Source of the DNA: Thereva unica | Taxonomy: Eukaryota > Arthropoda > Insecta > Diptera > Therevidae | Direction of reading: 5' to 3' | Length of the DNA: 64,000 bases | NCBI GenBank assembly: GCA_949987705.1 | Contig: OX465286.1 | Location: 5,495,445-5,559,444 of the forward strand | Shown here: in pieces, positions 48,720 through 60,894 of the stretch | Position numbering within the stretch: the stretch's first letter is position 1 | Layout: each line of letters begins with the position of its first letter | Made by a program: the position numbers and the translations under genes | Notes under the pieces: generated by a model | Database searches by the model: none | Told to the model about the DNA's origin: nothing | Seen by the model: only the letters and a program-made list of their open reading frames with translations

Positions 48720-49320
48720 TAATTACAAATAACTTTCGGATAATACATATTCGCAGATATCCAATTACAGCACATCTTTGCCACTTAATTTCCAATTTCT
48801 TCTCCATCTTCATCCTCCTGAAAGTTTTTGGATCAGTCTCAATGGCCACCACACACGTGCTCTTAGTTTTCTCGTTTATCTTCACTTCCATCTCTGATTC
48901 TGTCAGTACTATCTGTGAATTTTGATTTTTTATTGCCTGCAATAGGTGGTCCTCATCCTCAATTTCTTCTTCATATTCCTTTCACCACTTTCTATGAAGA
49001 AAAGCATTAATCTTCTAGATTTCTTCTTTGGTCTTGCATGTTATTTCAATTCCATCATTTCTTATTTTCCTAACATTCGCAATACCAAATTTTATCTCAG
49101 CAGGGTTTTATTTTACCTTGCAATCCTTCTTTGTTGCCTCGCTGGGTTTGATTCGGCTTTTTCGGGTGTGTACAATGAGTAATTATTGGGTAGTCTCATT
49201 CACCGTTGTTGCATAAAGTCTCTTCATCTGCATATTCATATTTTTTTCATGATTTCGTTTAATTTTCTCTTGCCCCCATTCCATTGTTATCTTCAACGTT
49301 TCCAATCATTTCAGTCATGA
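48720..49320 (-). pseudogene. ORF1/gag-like coding remnant
   Basis: Minus-strand frames with interruptions: FGIANVRKIRNDGIEITCKT, LLQAIKNQNSQIVLTESEME, STCVVAIETDPKTFRRMK. The VRKxxNGGxxIxC pattern is typical of retroelement gag/ORF1 nucleic-acid-binding regions, and the frame is Lys/Glu-rich. It directly precedes the LTR-like repeat at 49430. Family not settled. Confidence 0.45.
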
Positions 49321-49429
49321 TTTTCTTAACTCAGCTATAAAGCATACGAAAAAAAAACAATAATTTTCATATGATTTCGAAAAAACCTCATTTCCTTAAT
49401 TATTTTTCCCCAAAAATAAACTTTTTACA

Positions 49430-50050
49430 AGCTCAAACTTTCAAAATGAATCAATTTCTAACAAACTGCACACTTCTAATCTCACATTTTCTTACCCCTT
49501 AACTTTATTTACATCAAAAGTTTCCCCTCAATTTCAACCCCTGACAGAGCACAGCGCACCCTTCGAACATTCGCAAAATGTCTGTCAATTGCAGGCAAAA
49601 TATCGCTCTTCCCCTTTCAGTCTAAAAAACTCTTCCCCTTAATTTTTCCCCAAAAACTTACTTCATAAAACTTAAAATTTCCAGATAAAAATAAATTACC
49701 ACGAAATACTTCAAAGCCCTTACTAGAAACGGACAACGCGCCCTTCTACCAACTTCTCACACTTTGGTGTCGCTTATTACTTACTCGACATATCAAAAAT
49801 TTCCCCTGAATCGCTGCACTATAAAAGCAAAGCACCGCGGTTGCTTCGATCATTTGTGAAGTGATCGTCGGTGTGTAAGGTGAGCAGTTCTTGGGAAGAG
49901 AGTGAGTGCGCGAGTGTTGTGAAGGGGAATTATGCCTTTTCAGTGCGGGAATAGTGTGGAAATATTTTTTAATCAGATTTTGTTTGAGTTTTTTTAATTT
50001 AATTTAAGTTTTTAAGGCTAGGGATTATTTATTTATTTTTTGAATAATAC
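49430..50050 (+). repeat. LTR-like dispersed repeat, copy 3, TATA/Inr intact
   Basis: Aligned with copies 1 and 2 over 49480-49960: ctcgacatatcaaaaatttc, tcccctgaatcgctgcac, then ATAAAAGCAAAGCACC and atcatttgtgaagtgatcg. TATAAAAG starts at 49820 and TCATTT follows 30 bases later. It is the most diverged copy. Its 3' part includes a gagagtgagtgcgcgagtg stretch absent from the others. Confidence 0.55.
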
Positions 50051-50476
50051 AGGTGGCCACTTTCTGGAAAACCTGGAATAGTCGGGGGATTTAAGAATTG
50101 TGGAATTTTCATTCAAATCATGGAATTTTTTCATCCATAATATTCAGATTATTTCCGATGAAATTTGTACAGGATTTATCTGTCTTATTTAATGCGGGCG
50201 CGCGAAGAGATGCGCAAAATTAATTAGCGTCGAGGAAATTTTGGGAAAAGGCGCAAGCTTATGCCCCGAAGATCTCGGAAATTATGATTGTCGGAATTAT
50301 TGGAATTCTATTTGACTGGGAATTGGTCAATTTTTTTTTTTTTTTTTTTATGTGGCAGTGCTAAGCTCAGGAGTCACCCTTTGTACTACTAGTCCGTCAT
50401 GTCATTTGTCACGTCATGGTGCAATGTCTAGCAGTAAGCTTAGTACGGGAGGGCGGGAGGGGGAATAGGGTAAGGA

Positions 50477-50800
50477 TTATAAAGGTACGGGGGGGTATTG
50501 AAGAAGGTGGTGATGAACCCTGCGTTTGAACTCTTGGATGTTGTAGGAGCTCGGAAAAACTGACTGCGAGAGATTATTCCACAGTCGAGTTGTTCTATTT
50601 ACAAACGAATTCATATCTTGTTGAGTGCGTGAAAGGGGGAGTTGCAGGTGGAGGGAGTGAGACGAGTGGGTGGAGAGTGTGAGACGCAAGGCAAGCAAAT
50701 TTCTGAAAAAATCGTTGAGAATAAAAAAAATGTACACGTTCTTGTACAAAAGTACCGATTGCTTCAAATAGACTGACAATAACCGCGCATACAAATAAAT
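50477..50800 (-). mobile_element. LINE family A 3' end, minus strand
   Basis: Minus strand: NSFVNRTTRLWNNLSQSVFP, then SSYNIQEFKRRVHHHLLQYP and stop. This is the C-terminus of the family seen at 58200-59450 (RRTTRLWNNLPQSVFPNSYN there in another frame). Only the last 100 codons are present. Confidence 0.8.
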
Positions 50801-52699
50801 TCATATTGATCCTGCCGCATACTATATATACTTTATTCGGGAATTTCAAGATATTTATTCCGTGATTATTAAATCACTTAACAAGGTAGCCCAAAAAGGA
50901 CACAACAACCTGGAATTCTAAAATCATTCAAGCCTGTATTAGATATTGTACATCATCCCGGCCATGCGAGACTTTAGATATTTTTTTAAAGCATCTAAAG
51001 GCAGGGACGGATTGCCCCCCCCCCTTAGCGGCCCGAGCATTTTGGTAGTGACCGGCCCAAATTTTATACAGGGTGTATTAGTACGATTTTTTGTTCGTCT
51101 ATCCAAGATATATCCACAGCCAGGCGTTTCGACATTTTCAGTACTACACCCTGTATATTTCCTATGGACCCTGGACCGGCTCGTGCAATAGGCGCATGGC
51201 GCGCACTGTGCTAATTTTCCTCCTCCTTTTCGCTCGATTTAGGGCTAGCTCTGAGAAATTCTTCTCTCAGGCGGCGAGGGTGGTCGGCCGAAGGCGAGCA
51301 CAGAGGACGGGGAATAGAGGTGAGGATTATGAAAGGTCAAATTGGAACCGATCTTCGTGAGCGTAGTTCGTAGTCCATAGTACACTCAACCTCCAGTCGG
51401 CCGAAGGCGCGGCCCTTTGAGTATTTACTCGAATGGGCCATAGGCTAATAAAGAAAAGTGAAATGTGCAAAATTGCCCCACCCCGGCCCAGGTAAGAGGA
51501 ACCTATCTCAGATTTTTCTTCATTTCATGTGTATTAAAAATAAATATACAGAAAAGGAAAAAAATCACCTTGATTATCCCCTCAAGTGCGAATTTTTGTA
51601 TTCGACGATATTAACAAATATCGAGTAATATATGGAATAATGGCATATCATATCAAATCATATTTTAAGGATAATAAATAATAACCAGATTTTGAATCTG
51701 TTCACTCTGTAAGATCATAACTCCAAGTCTATTAATATACTGTCTAATAAAGCAGCAGGATCTTCAAATTGTTCGTTGTGTCGCGCCAAACATATAGATA
51801 AAACAAAGTACTGATAACATGGACACAACTTCCTAGTGTCCCCGAGGCCGGGAATTCAAGAGCAGTAATAGTAGTCTGTTATGGCGGTCCGACCCCTCTG
51901 GGTCTGAGAGCATTATACAAAACGTATGTACAAATACGTCATGCTTCGGACATGCCGTGATTGTATTCTGCATCTTATTAAAAGGTTTTCTTCATTATTA
52001 ATTAAAAAACTTTCTGAATGTCGATAGTACTCGATTTCGACAAACTCCGACGTTCTTTTGATATGCTTCGTTGCAGTAAGAGCACGCTAGCTACAAGTGG
52101 TATGTTCCGATTGCAATTAAAATTATATTTTCATGTGTGAGAGTTCATGGAAATCCAGAAGTTGGCTATCAGTGTTTTTTTAAGCATATTTATTTATTTA
52201 TTATTATAAGGCTATACTTATACCAACCTGTTGCATTTCTGCAAAGAAAATTGTACAAAGATAATTGTAATACTAAAAACTAAGCTAATTTAACATAGTT
52301 TTATAAACTTAGCCTAAATAATAAGACTTGCAAACCACCCAATCTAAGCTACGCATTTAAACCCTACGAACTAGTCTAGTCGGGCGACAGCTATCAGAGT
52401 CTCAGCCGATAGAAACTGATACCTCTCGCCCGACAGCGCACACTACCCCTATTCGACTAAACCTAACCTTAAAACTACCTAGCTATCTTAAAACTAAACT
52501 TATTCCAGTGGTAATTCTGTATCTATCCCTAATTCCCCTATTGGGATCCTAACCTTACTTAGGCTGACGCTTGCATTCACACTATGCATACACTGCCTTC
52601 CTATCTGAAGGACCCACTCGCGTGCTGAATCGCAGGAGGTCTGCATTTAGTCCATCGGCTCGTTCGTGCAGCACGCGTTTAACCCACGCCCGACGAGTC

Positions 52700-53280
52700 A
52701 CGGAAATGCTTCGGGTGGTACATATCCTGTCCGTCTTGTCGTGTCATAGTAGCTTGGTCTGGGGTAGTAAGCCCCAAAAATGAGAGGATTGGCGCTCTCT
52801 GTCGCTATCACAACATAATTTCGGATCAATCTAATTATGAAATTGTCTATCCTCATAGTTGCTGCTTTTCCGTACAAGACGTCATTGGCATGAAATTTTT
52901 TGAAGTTTGTCTCAGACGTTCTATACATGCTTAAGCATGCCCTTAGGCATTGTCTTTCGAACCCTCAACTCCATATATGATGGGGATATGTTCCACCATA
53001 TGGGGCAGCCGTAGGTGAGTACCGGTCTGACTAAGGTATTGTAGCAATTCACCTTTACTCGTGAGTTAAGGTGTTCACTAAAAAAGAGTCTCTTCGTCAT
53101 TTGGAAAGCCTTACGGGATTTGGGTATAGCAGCACGTATATGACTCTCGTAGTACATGTACTGATCCAACCAAATCCCTAGGTACCTAACCTCAACCGAA
53201 TTCACTGCTCCTTTTTGCAACCCGTTTTTAATTTCTAAGACCTGTGAGGTAAGGTTCCCACTTTTAACGATAAACTTTTT
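52700..53280 (-). mobile_element. LINE 3' end (jockey-like)
   Basis: Minus strand: NSVEVRYLGIWLDQYMYYES, RKAFQMTKRLFFSEHLNSRV, NTLVRPVLTYGCPIWWN, then HANDVLYGKAATMRIDNFII and TGYVPPEAFP. These are the thumb and C-terminal blocks of a widespread insect LINE (xLYxxAxxxRIDxFIIxLxR…GYVPPEAF). One frameshift near 52920; no RT core nearby. Confidence 0.82.
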
Positions 53281-53496
53281 CCCCTAAGTTTAGAATATTT
53301 AGAAACTAGAGATTATCATAAGTTAAAATTTATAATTAAAAATATACTATATAGTCCTAAAATTATGTAATCTTGTGTACTACTACCACTATATCAGTCA
53401 CAGCGCTGAGTCATCTCAAGAACAACGTGAGATCGTAACTTACTTCCACACACTTCCTGGTAACCCATCTACGTTTGGGATAAGTCTGAGGTCCAC

Positions 53497-53850
53497 TATT
53501 AGAGAAGGCCCTTCTTAATTCAGGTAGCCTTAATAAGGCATCCTGCCGGCTTAACCGGTTAACAATAGGGTACCACATGTTCGCTTAGACCTTCTCTTCA
53601 CCTAGCGGTCGGTACACCTTCTTGCTCACCTGGTAGTCTGGATACTGTCGGCTTCACAGACTTTGTCGACTGGTTAGCGGGACTCAACTTGTTTCAGGAG
53701 ACATAACACTCCAACGAGGCTGCCTCGCGCTAACTCAGACGACAATTATATCTGTGGCTTAGTCGGCTGCTGAACCAAAAGTTCAAGTGGGAGGTTCACT
53801 CCTCCTCCAGACTACTTTTCAACTTTCATTCTTTCTCTATCCTTCCTACT
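53497..53850. repeat. Dispersed CT-rich repeat, copy 2
   Basis: Pairs with 46575-46790 and retains an internal block (53650-53790) that includes gttcaagtgggaggttcact. No open frame. Confidence 0.85.
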
Positions 53851-54479
53851 TCTCTCTCTATCTCTCTTCCCTCTATCTTCCGACTAGAGCTGCTGTTCGA
53901 CATTGCACTCTATACGAAAAATATAGATTGTCGAACAGTACAAAGGGCTTTCCCTAAGCCTCTAATCTATTACTTAAAAAAATGCTCCTCGTTTTTTGAT
54001 CGCAATGAAGGACAATGGATAAATTTCGTCCCAGTCGAACAGTCGAACTGCGCTCGGGCAAGTGCACCCATTTTGCCAATATTAAAGCGCCGCCTCTGTT
54101 TGAGTGCAATGACCTTGTCGCATTGGAGAAAGTGGAGAATGTTTCGCCAAGCCGCGATTTCTTGAATGGGAAAAATGTTTCTATACCAGGTTTCAATCCC
54201 TCTTTTGTCACGATCTCAGCAGCTTCTCTGCCATCCTTCTCATTGTTTCATGAACTTTGAGACTTTCCCATATATTCTGTATTCTGCAGAATTTCACCGA
54301 CTACGACACTCTTCTTCCTCGATGTATAGTTTTTTTTTTCATTTCTTCTTTTTCTGCCCTTGTAGTTCTCCAGTTGTCGCCTTTGTTACTTAATTTAAGA
54401 CCCTTCTAACATCCCTCTTCCACACTACCAGAGTTAATATTCATGGTTATCTACTGGCATAGGGGACATAGCTGGCTTG

Positions 54480-54615
54480 TTTTTTTGCGATTGGTGCAGT
54501 ATGCCATATTGCGCGTTCATTTCAAATTATATCGTGTAACTTTTTCTGCCCTTGTCCAATTGCGCCCGGTGCAATTACACCATTTGCACCTATGAAAGCG
54601 CCGCCCCTGTCCTGG
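54480..54615. repeat. gcgcccggtgca palindromic repeat, copy
   Basis: Shares tggtgcagtatgccatattg with 21590 and caattgcgcccggtgcaatt / caccatttgcacctat with 22105-22140. A weaker related segment is at 54050-54095. Same non-autonomous family. Confidence 0.65.
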
Positions 54616-54639
54616 ACTCCTCGTGGGCACCAATCTTTT

Positions 54640-54960
54640 ACAATTCATAATGGTTGTCATTCTGCCGTTTCACTACACGATAAGATCCCAAAAACTTAGG
54701 TTTTAATTTCACCCCTGCGCTAAATTATGTCCTCTTCACTGCAATGAAGGCATCCTCCTTATATAGACACGCTTCTTATAGCCTTGTATTTAATTTTCTT
54801 GTTGAATTTTAGTAATATTTTGTTTGGCTACTCGTCGTACCATTTCCTGCACGTTCTGTAGGTCATTTAAATTATCGTCATTTGAAACCCTGGTAATGTT
54901 TCTAACTTTATTCCCATTGCAAGACAATAGCTCCAAAGTCGCCTCTGATTCAAATAACTT
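54640..54960 (-). pseudogene. LTR-retrotransposon integrase C-terminal remnant
   Basis: Minus strand: VKLKPKFLGSYRVVKRQNDN, HYEL and stop, followed by GAHEESRTG. Upstream stop-ridden frames contain QNVQEMVRRVAKQN-like residues. The L(K/S)PK(F/Y)xGPYxVxx…xYxV pattern is the C-terminal domain of gypsy/Bel-type integrases. No LTR or other domain is connected here. Confidence 0.55.
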
Positions 54961-55076
54961 TGCATGATTAGATTTTTGGAGACCCTTGGCGAAACACTAA
55001 ATATACATTCCAACAAAACACCATCGTATTGATTAATTTCTCCATCTTTAAAGTTTCCATTTTTATATATCTTCGC

Positions 55077-55136
55077 TTTATTACCCCGTTTTATTACCCC
55101 GTTTTATTACCCCGTTTTATTACCCCGTTTTATTAC
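55077..55136. repeat. 13-bp tandem array
   Basis: The unit attaccccgtttt is repeated four times without change and is followed by a partial unit. The unit resembles the terminus of the TA-flanked element at 41457 (taccccgctt), hinting at origin from its ends. Confidence 0.95.
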
Positions 55137-56433
55137 CTCTGATTATACCCCTACTTTTTCATATGAAATGAATTGTAAATAAAAATCTAGATACGTTACT
55201 CAAGTGTGTTGTGAAAATTGGTAATTATATGTCGGTAATAGTACCTAGAAATAAACAAATCTACTTTGTATTTTAATTTAACTATTTATATTAAGTTCTA
55301 ATAATCTCATAGCGGGAGTTATTGAGGTGATTTTAAAACAAAAACTGTGTAAATTTTGACATTTACCAGAAATATGTGAAGCTATTCTAAATGCGTAAGT
55401 AAAGTTCTTTCTATATATTGTGTATATTATGTGCATATATATAGTATGTAATGATAAACAAACCAGATAACGTTTTGGAGAGAGAAAGAGAGAGAAGACG
55501 TTTGATAATAATATAATATAATATATATCTATGTTCTATTATTTATTGTTGGGATTAAATGTTAAATGTTTGTGGCTCTTTGTGCGAATGTACAGGGTTT
55601 GAAAGAAAAGGAAACGTAAAGCAATGCACATATTTTTAAACTTACTTTGCTGAAGATTGTTGTGCAGTTTAAAATTGCTGCGAAATTAAATTCAAATTAC
55701 TTAAAAGCTTTCAGGAGCATACTGGTCCAGCTGGAAATGCTTAGGCTGTAAATACTTTCCTGTGCTTTCTGTTTGTGCTTACGGTTTTCCAAAGCTTTCT
55801 TCTCCAAAAACTATAAAATACTTTGCTTCCTTCAGCTTTTTTTTTTTCAAACAAAAAAACTTTATATAGTAAACTGGTGCTTTGTTTAGAAAGGTGGATA
55901 CTGTTTTTTTTGTATGTGTATGTGAAGCACTCGCAGCCGCGGAACAGCATGCCCCAGCATTGCTGTAAGTGAAAGCTTATTTGTAAGTAAGAGCTTTCGC
56001 AGCAATTTGAAACTAAAAAAAAAAAAAAACTTTCACAGCCTGTTAGTAAAAAGTTTGAAAATATGATTGCTGTAAAGCAAAGCAAAAGTAAATTGCTTTA
56101 GTTTTCTTGGCAGCAAAGCAAAGTCAACAATTGCAGCTGCAGCAATTTAAACCCTGCGGAATGTATGGTAATGAGTGGGTGTGATTAAACATATATTTTT
56201 CATTTTTTATACCTGCTACACCTTTACACACTGCCCCCCGTATGTATACTTAGTTAATGGTTTATCAATATTTCGATATCCCATGCACCGCTGTATATTA
56301 TTAAAATAAGTATTTAATATTATATTTATATTTCGTAGAATTATTATAACAATCAAAAAACATACAAGCAAAATAACATATAACTATTTGTTTACTAATA
56401 ATATATTTCGTTTTTCTTCCCCCCAAAATGCAG

Positions 56434-56469
56434 ATCCGCCCATTAAACTCTCAGGCAACACACCTGTAA
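56434..56469 (+). CDS. mtt: mtt exon n: last codons with C-terminal Thr-His-Leu
   Basis: The acceptor cttccccccaaaatgcag opens phase 0 and reads IRPLNSQATHL, then TAA at 56467-56469. The final T-H-L fits the class I PDZ-ligand pattern (S/T-x-hydrophobic), like the S-x-L ends of several vertebrate mGluRs. Support is the phase match with exon m, the acceptor, and the terminal motif. The exon is very small and lies 10.9 kb from its predecessor, so transcript evidence would be decisive. Confidence 0.5.
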   Translation: MRPLNSQATHL

Positions 56470-57500
56470 TGTAATTTTTTAGCCGGATAACTTTTTTATC
56501 ACTGTTTTTAAAAAAATATATTTTATTTTTATGTGTAAGAATTTCTTAGTAAAAAAACAAATCTTTTAAAATATTATTAATAGGTAAGTTCATTAGACAA
56601 AATAAATAATTTAAATTTAACAAAAAAAAAAAAAAACAGAAAATAAGAAAATCTAGACATCGATAGAAATATTTGTATAGAGGAAAGAACTAAATAATAT
56701 TTTAGCTAGGAATAGGACAAGTACGAAAATTTAAAATAACTGTAAATTATAAATTAACTTAACAACAACAAAAATTAAATTAATTAAAAATAGTAAAAGT
56801 TTATTTTTTGAATTTTTTATAAATTCAAAAAACAAGCAATTTTTGGTTATATTATATACATCACATATATATAATTTATCCTTAGCCCTTAATATCTTTA
56901 TAACTATTTATATGTATATGGTAAAGTGCTTTACATGTGTCAATATATTTAACGAAATTATTGTTGAAAGAAAAAAACAAAAAAGGAAAAATGAAAGATA
57001 ATTGACATTTAATTTTAAAAATTAAGAAGACGGAAATATAATTAAATGTATATTCGATTACGTAAAACGTGTATTCCTGCAATTGAAAAACATTGATTAA
57101 AATTATTATATAATATATTACTCTTAAACAGAGAGAATATCATATTATATATATATATATATATATTTTTTGCCATTTTTCGTTTTTCGTTCTTTTTTCT
57201 TTTTAAACAATTTTTACCTATATATATATATATATATATATATATTTTTTTGTTAATTGAAGCGCTGCATTATTGTGTTTCGCTTTATGTGAAGCTAATT
57301 GTGGAAGCTTTTAAGAAAAAATAGTGTTTAATAGTATATTTGTTGCGTTAGTTGCATGCGTATATAGATGGGAAACAGAATAGGATAAGAACAATTTTAA
57401 TTTCAATTGTTTTCAGATATCACCAAATATTTCATTTGATTATTAAAACTATTAGTTACAGACATCGGCATTAAAACAAAAAAATTTTCCAAGGTGAATA
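56470..57500 (+). other. AT-rich putative 3' UTR / 3' flank of mtt
   Basis: Very AT-rich sequence after the proposed stop, with A and T runs and two AT dinucleotide tracts at about 57142-57166 and 57219-57244. No open frame of interest was found. Dipteran 3' UTRs often look like this, but the end of the transcript is not visible. Confidence 0.4.
56601..56606 (+). terminator. Candidate polyadenylation signal of mtt
   Basis: AATAAA lies 132 bases after the proposed stop codon, followed by AT-rich sequence. Other AT-rich hexamers occur nearby, so the true cleavage site cannot be fixed from sequence alone. Confidence 0.3.
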
Positions 57501-57612
57501 AATGCCCGAGTACCTCTTATACGATTTCTTGAACCATACTTCGTCCCCTATTAAAGACCTATTCCGCGCAACGTGGTGTGGCTTTGTGATAACTCTCTCT
57601 CCAATTTCTTAT

Positions 57613-57741
57613 GGAAGTGTCTTATTGACTGCATTGACGAAAGAGTCAGCCAACTCTCTCTCTCTCTCTGACTCTTTCGTCAACTCTGTCGTCGACTCTC
57701 GTTAACTCTGCCGTAGACTCTGCGTCCGATAAGACACTTCC
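57613..57741. mobile_element. MITE, 129 bp, with perfect 9-bp target duplication
   Basis: ATTTCTTAT flanks both sides (57604-57612, 57742-57750). The termini GGAAGTGTCTTAT are inverted copies. The interior is made of actct/gagt blocks that fold on themselves (gacgaaagagtca near 57637 pairs with tgactctttcgtc near 57667). A 9-bp duplication with inverted termini fits a Mutator-like (MULE) non-autonomous element; the superfamily is inference. Confidence 0.85.
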
Positions 57742-58199
57742 ATTTCTTATTGCAAATCTGTTTCATATGCTCATACTGGGCTCCAATCGAATGACATACA
57801 TGCAGCATTCTGTTTCATCCGAATCGTCGAGGGGGAAGCCACATTCTTCACTATATTACAAGGTAAGGCGACATCAGTAAGCTCATCAGCACTTCCATCA
57901 GGACAAGGTTACATCAAATATACTACTTATGCGTCGTCCCATCCACTGCACTCTGTCCAAGCGCCTCTGAACTATTGAACTAGTCAACCTATGTTACGAT
58001 GGACCTCAACACTATGGTGTATGCCCAGCTGACTTCGTGAGATACCACACACAAGATCCAGAAGTGAAAGCTTCCTGATCTATTCTTCAACCTGATGTAT
58101 ACAGGTCAGCCGCGAGTACAGGTCTTTACACCTGGGTCGATCAGCTGTTTCTTCATAGCTGGACAAAGGACCCAGGGTGCTTGTCAAGGTAAAAGATTC

Positions 58200-59450
58200 G
58201 TTCATCTTTTCCGTTGATCTGGCAAAGGCTTACGATAGATTGAGTGCTCCATTCCTCGCTAGCCAACAAATTTGAAAGTTGATAAAAGTTTCATATTCCT
58301 CATCCTTAACTTCCTCAGTCACAGGTCCATCCAGTTTTCTTTTCGCCCGTTATGTCGCTACAGAACTGAACCCCATAAGGCTCTTCGCTTTCATGTGCGC
58401 TTTTCAATTTATACACCATCTCCCTTTACTCCAGCTTAAATAAAATTATTAATACTACTTCTTATCTTTATGCTGACAACCTCCTCATTTTCAGCTCATC
58501 TTTTTACTAAATCCTCTACCCGCACCAGTAGCAATTGTCCTAATGCGCTGCCCCTCACAGTCAGAAATGTTTTAACAAATTGTCTAGACACTGCAAAATT
58601 TTGCGGTGAGTATCCAACACTTTCATCCTTACTAGAACCCGGTCAGAACCATAATAGCCTTCTTTTTAAACTTCTCAGTTCTCTAGACATCATTGACCCA
58701 ATTTAAGTATCTGCACGTCTCAGAGCCTTTGGATCTATAGTCCGTGTGCGCATAACTTGGTCGGTCGATTGTGCCTTCAGGGCTTCCTGCTCTCCTGATC
58801 TGCTCTCAACTTCCTGATCTGCTCTCAACTTCCTGATCTGCTCTGAATCCCTTCCAAGCCATTGCTCAGCTTCGCTGATGACAGTACCCTACGTTATTCT
58901 TACGCTTTCGACAATATTAGGCAAGCATGTGCCAGACCTTGTATTCACCATTGTGAACTCATGTCCAACTCTATCAACAAGGACATCGAACACATTCTTA
59001 ATTAGGACTCATTTGTCTGCGATGGCGCCTCGAAAACCGCCTTAGCGTGGTTGGACAAAGTGCAAAGCCGTGCCAACCGAATCATCGGAGATAACAGCCT
59101 TTGCATCTCCATCAACTCTCTGAGCCACTGTAGGAATGTAGCAGCGCTCTCCATGCTTTATCGCTATTACCATAGCGACTGTTCCATTGAAATTCAGGAC
59201 CTTCTGCCTGCACGGCAATATTTTTCCTGCAACACAAGACTAGCCCGATCGGCTCAGCCCTATACCCTACAGCCCCCCTTTCACGCACAACATGTTCTAG
59301 AAGTTCATTTACGAAGAGAACAACTCGACTGTGGAATAATCTCCCACAGTCAGTTTTCCCGAACTCGTACAACACCCAAGAGTTCAAACGTAAGGTTAAT
59401 CGCCACCTGCTCCAACACCCGCAGATCCCCCGTGATCCTTAAATACACAA
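58200..59450 (+). mobile_element. LINE reverse transcriptase, family A, copy 2 (degraded)
   Basis: Pieces in changing frames: FSVDLAKAYDR (58220), RADDSTLRYSYAFDNIRQA (58870), CHPx-type block, then DKVQSRANRIIGDN, SLSHCRNVAALSMLYRYYHS and RRTTRLWNNLPQSVFP (59320). The same order and wording as 14128-15255 plus 50477-50800. Stops are numerous. The expected catalytic FADD reads RADD. Confidence 0.8.
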
Positions 59451-59459
59451 TTGTGCTAT

Positions 59460-59890
59460 CAATCAATCAAGCAAAGTCACGCCACAAACGCACCACCTCG
59501 CTATCGTGGGGTAGTAGCAGAGACCGTAAGGGGCAGCAAAAGCCCCCCTCAGGTAGATGGCTCATCCTTCATATTATTAAAACTTCGCTGACCTCGTTCT
59601 TTCCTTTTCAAAGGACAGATATACCATTTCTGCCATTTTTTTCACGATCCATTGGACAGCCACGTAGATTCGCACGTAGCAGTGCTATACATCCTATAGT
59701 CGCCTCAGATACAAATAGTTCATATCTATCCTTGAACGCCTCTTGCTGCTTATACAAAACTTGCATTGTGTTTTCCATTTTATCCTCGTGACGACTCAAA
59801 TAAGCCACACAGAGTACCACAAGTGACCGTAGCCTCTTCTAGACCTGAAAAATCAATTGAAATTGAATTGAATTGGATATAAATAAATAA
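59460..59890 (+). other. Putative 3' tail region of LINE family A copy 2
   Basis: Follows the ORF end, with no domain on either strand and a terminal aattgaaattgaattgaatt run at about 59850-59870 of the type often left by LINE target-primed insertion. Minus-strand frame 59608-59820 is not recognisable. Confidence 0.35.
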
Positions 59891-60672
59891 CAGTAATAGT
59901 TTACAAGCAGCAAGACTAATTTTATCTCACGGAGGAACAGCAAGGGCCATTCATCAAGTAGTCGAGTCCATCCGATTTGACTTGCTCTTCAGAGTTCAGA
60001 GTTTGGGTCCTATTTTCCGAAATCAATACCAAAATTCACCGCCAATTTAATACTAAGAAATAAACTAAAATATAGCTTATTGCGCTCGAGTGCCAAGTAT
60101 CCACAGAATGCCTCCCCCCACCCCTCGTTAGCAACGGCCCTGATGTCGCATTGTCCCCCATGTCGTCTATGTGATTTGTACGCCAGATCTTCTTATATCC
60201 GAATGTTTGTCTACCCTTCCGTTGTCCCGATTTGTCTACATTCGGCGTTTTGATCTTCTTCTTATCTTTTTATTAAGTAGGTAGTTCCTAACCCAACTAG
60301 AAGATCAGAACAGCTTTTTGCACTTCGGAAGGGGAGTAGACTTTTGGCTTTTGGTCTGGGTTAATAAATAAAAGGCCAACGATGTTCAAGATATATAAAA
60401 CGACTTATTCAGTTAGATGATAAGAAGAAAATGAACAAGTTTCAGATAATTACAGCTTACAAAAAATAGAAGAAAAATTAGTTCAGCGTTTATTACTCTA
60501 ACACAGTAGCATTCATTCCATGTGTTTTTGTTACAGCTACGGGATTTCAACGACTTCTCTCCCTAGAATAGTCATATACTATCGCACTAGAATGGCCATA
60601 TACTATATATTTTCCGAAAAAACAAAAATTATGCACCTACGATAATAATATACATATATATTACCAGCCTTA

Positions 60673-60892
60673 TTCTCGTTGTCGAGTGACGTGACAGATG
60701 TGTCACTTCGATCATAAATTGTATACCCATTGTCAATCGAACAGACTTGATGCCGAATAAATCGACTAAATTCGTGTATTTAATTGTCGCAAGTGTCATG
60801 TAAAGTGAAATTTGCACCTCGATACGTGCGTAAGTATCGACAGTTTCATTCCACCGCGTTCCTCGTCACGTCACGTCACTCGCCAACGAGAA
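60673..60892. mobile_element. TA-flanked TIR element (220 bp)
   Basis: Left TTCTCGTTGTCGAGTGACGT and right (reverse strand) TTCTCGTTGGCGAGTGACGT differ at one position. TA dinucleotides flank both ends (60671-60672, 60893-60894). No coding. Consistent with a Tc1/mariner-type MITE. Confidence 0.85.
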
Positions 60893-60894
60893 TA

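Larger units (their letters stand above)
45562..56433 (+). other. Proposed mtt intron m/n (10.9 kb)
   Basis: Bounded by a gtgaat donor and the tgcag acceptor. It contains two copies of a CT-rich repeat (46575 and 53497), an ORF1-like ruin (48720-49320), an LTR-like repeat with promoter (49430-50050), two minus-strand LINE ends (50477-50800 and 52700-53280), an integrase remnant (54640-54960) and a 13-bp tandem array (55077-55136). No identifiable content was seen in 46790-48700, 50960-52560, 53850-54040 or 55140-56433. If exon n is not real, this is 3' flank. Confidence 0.5.
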
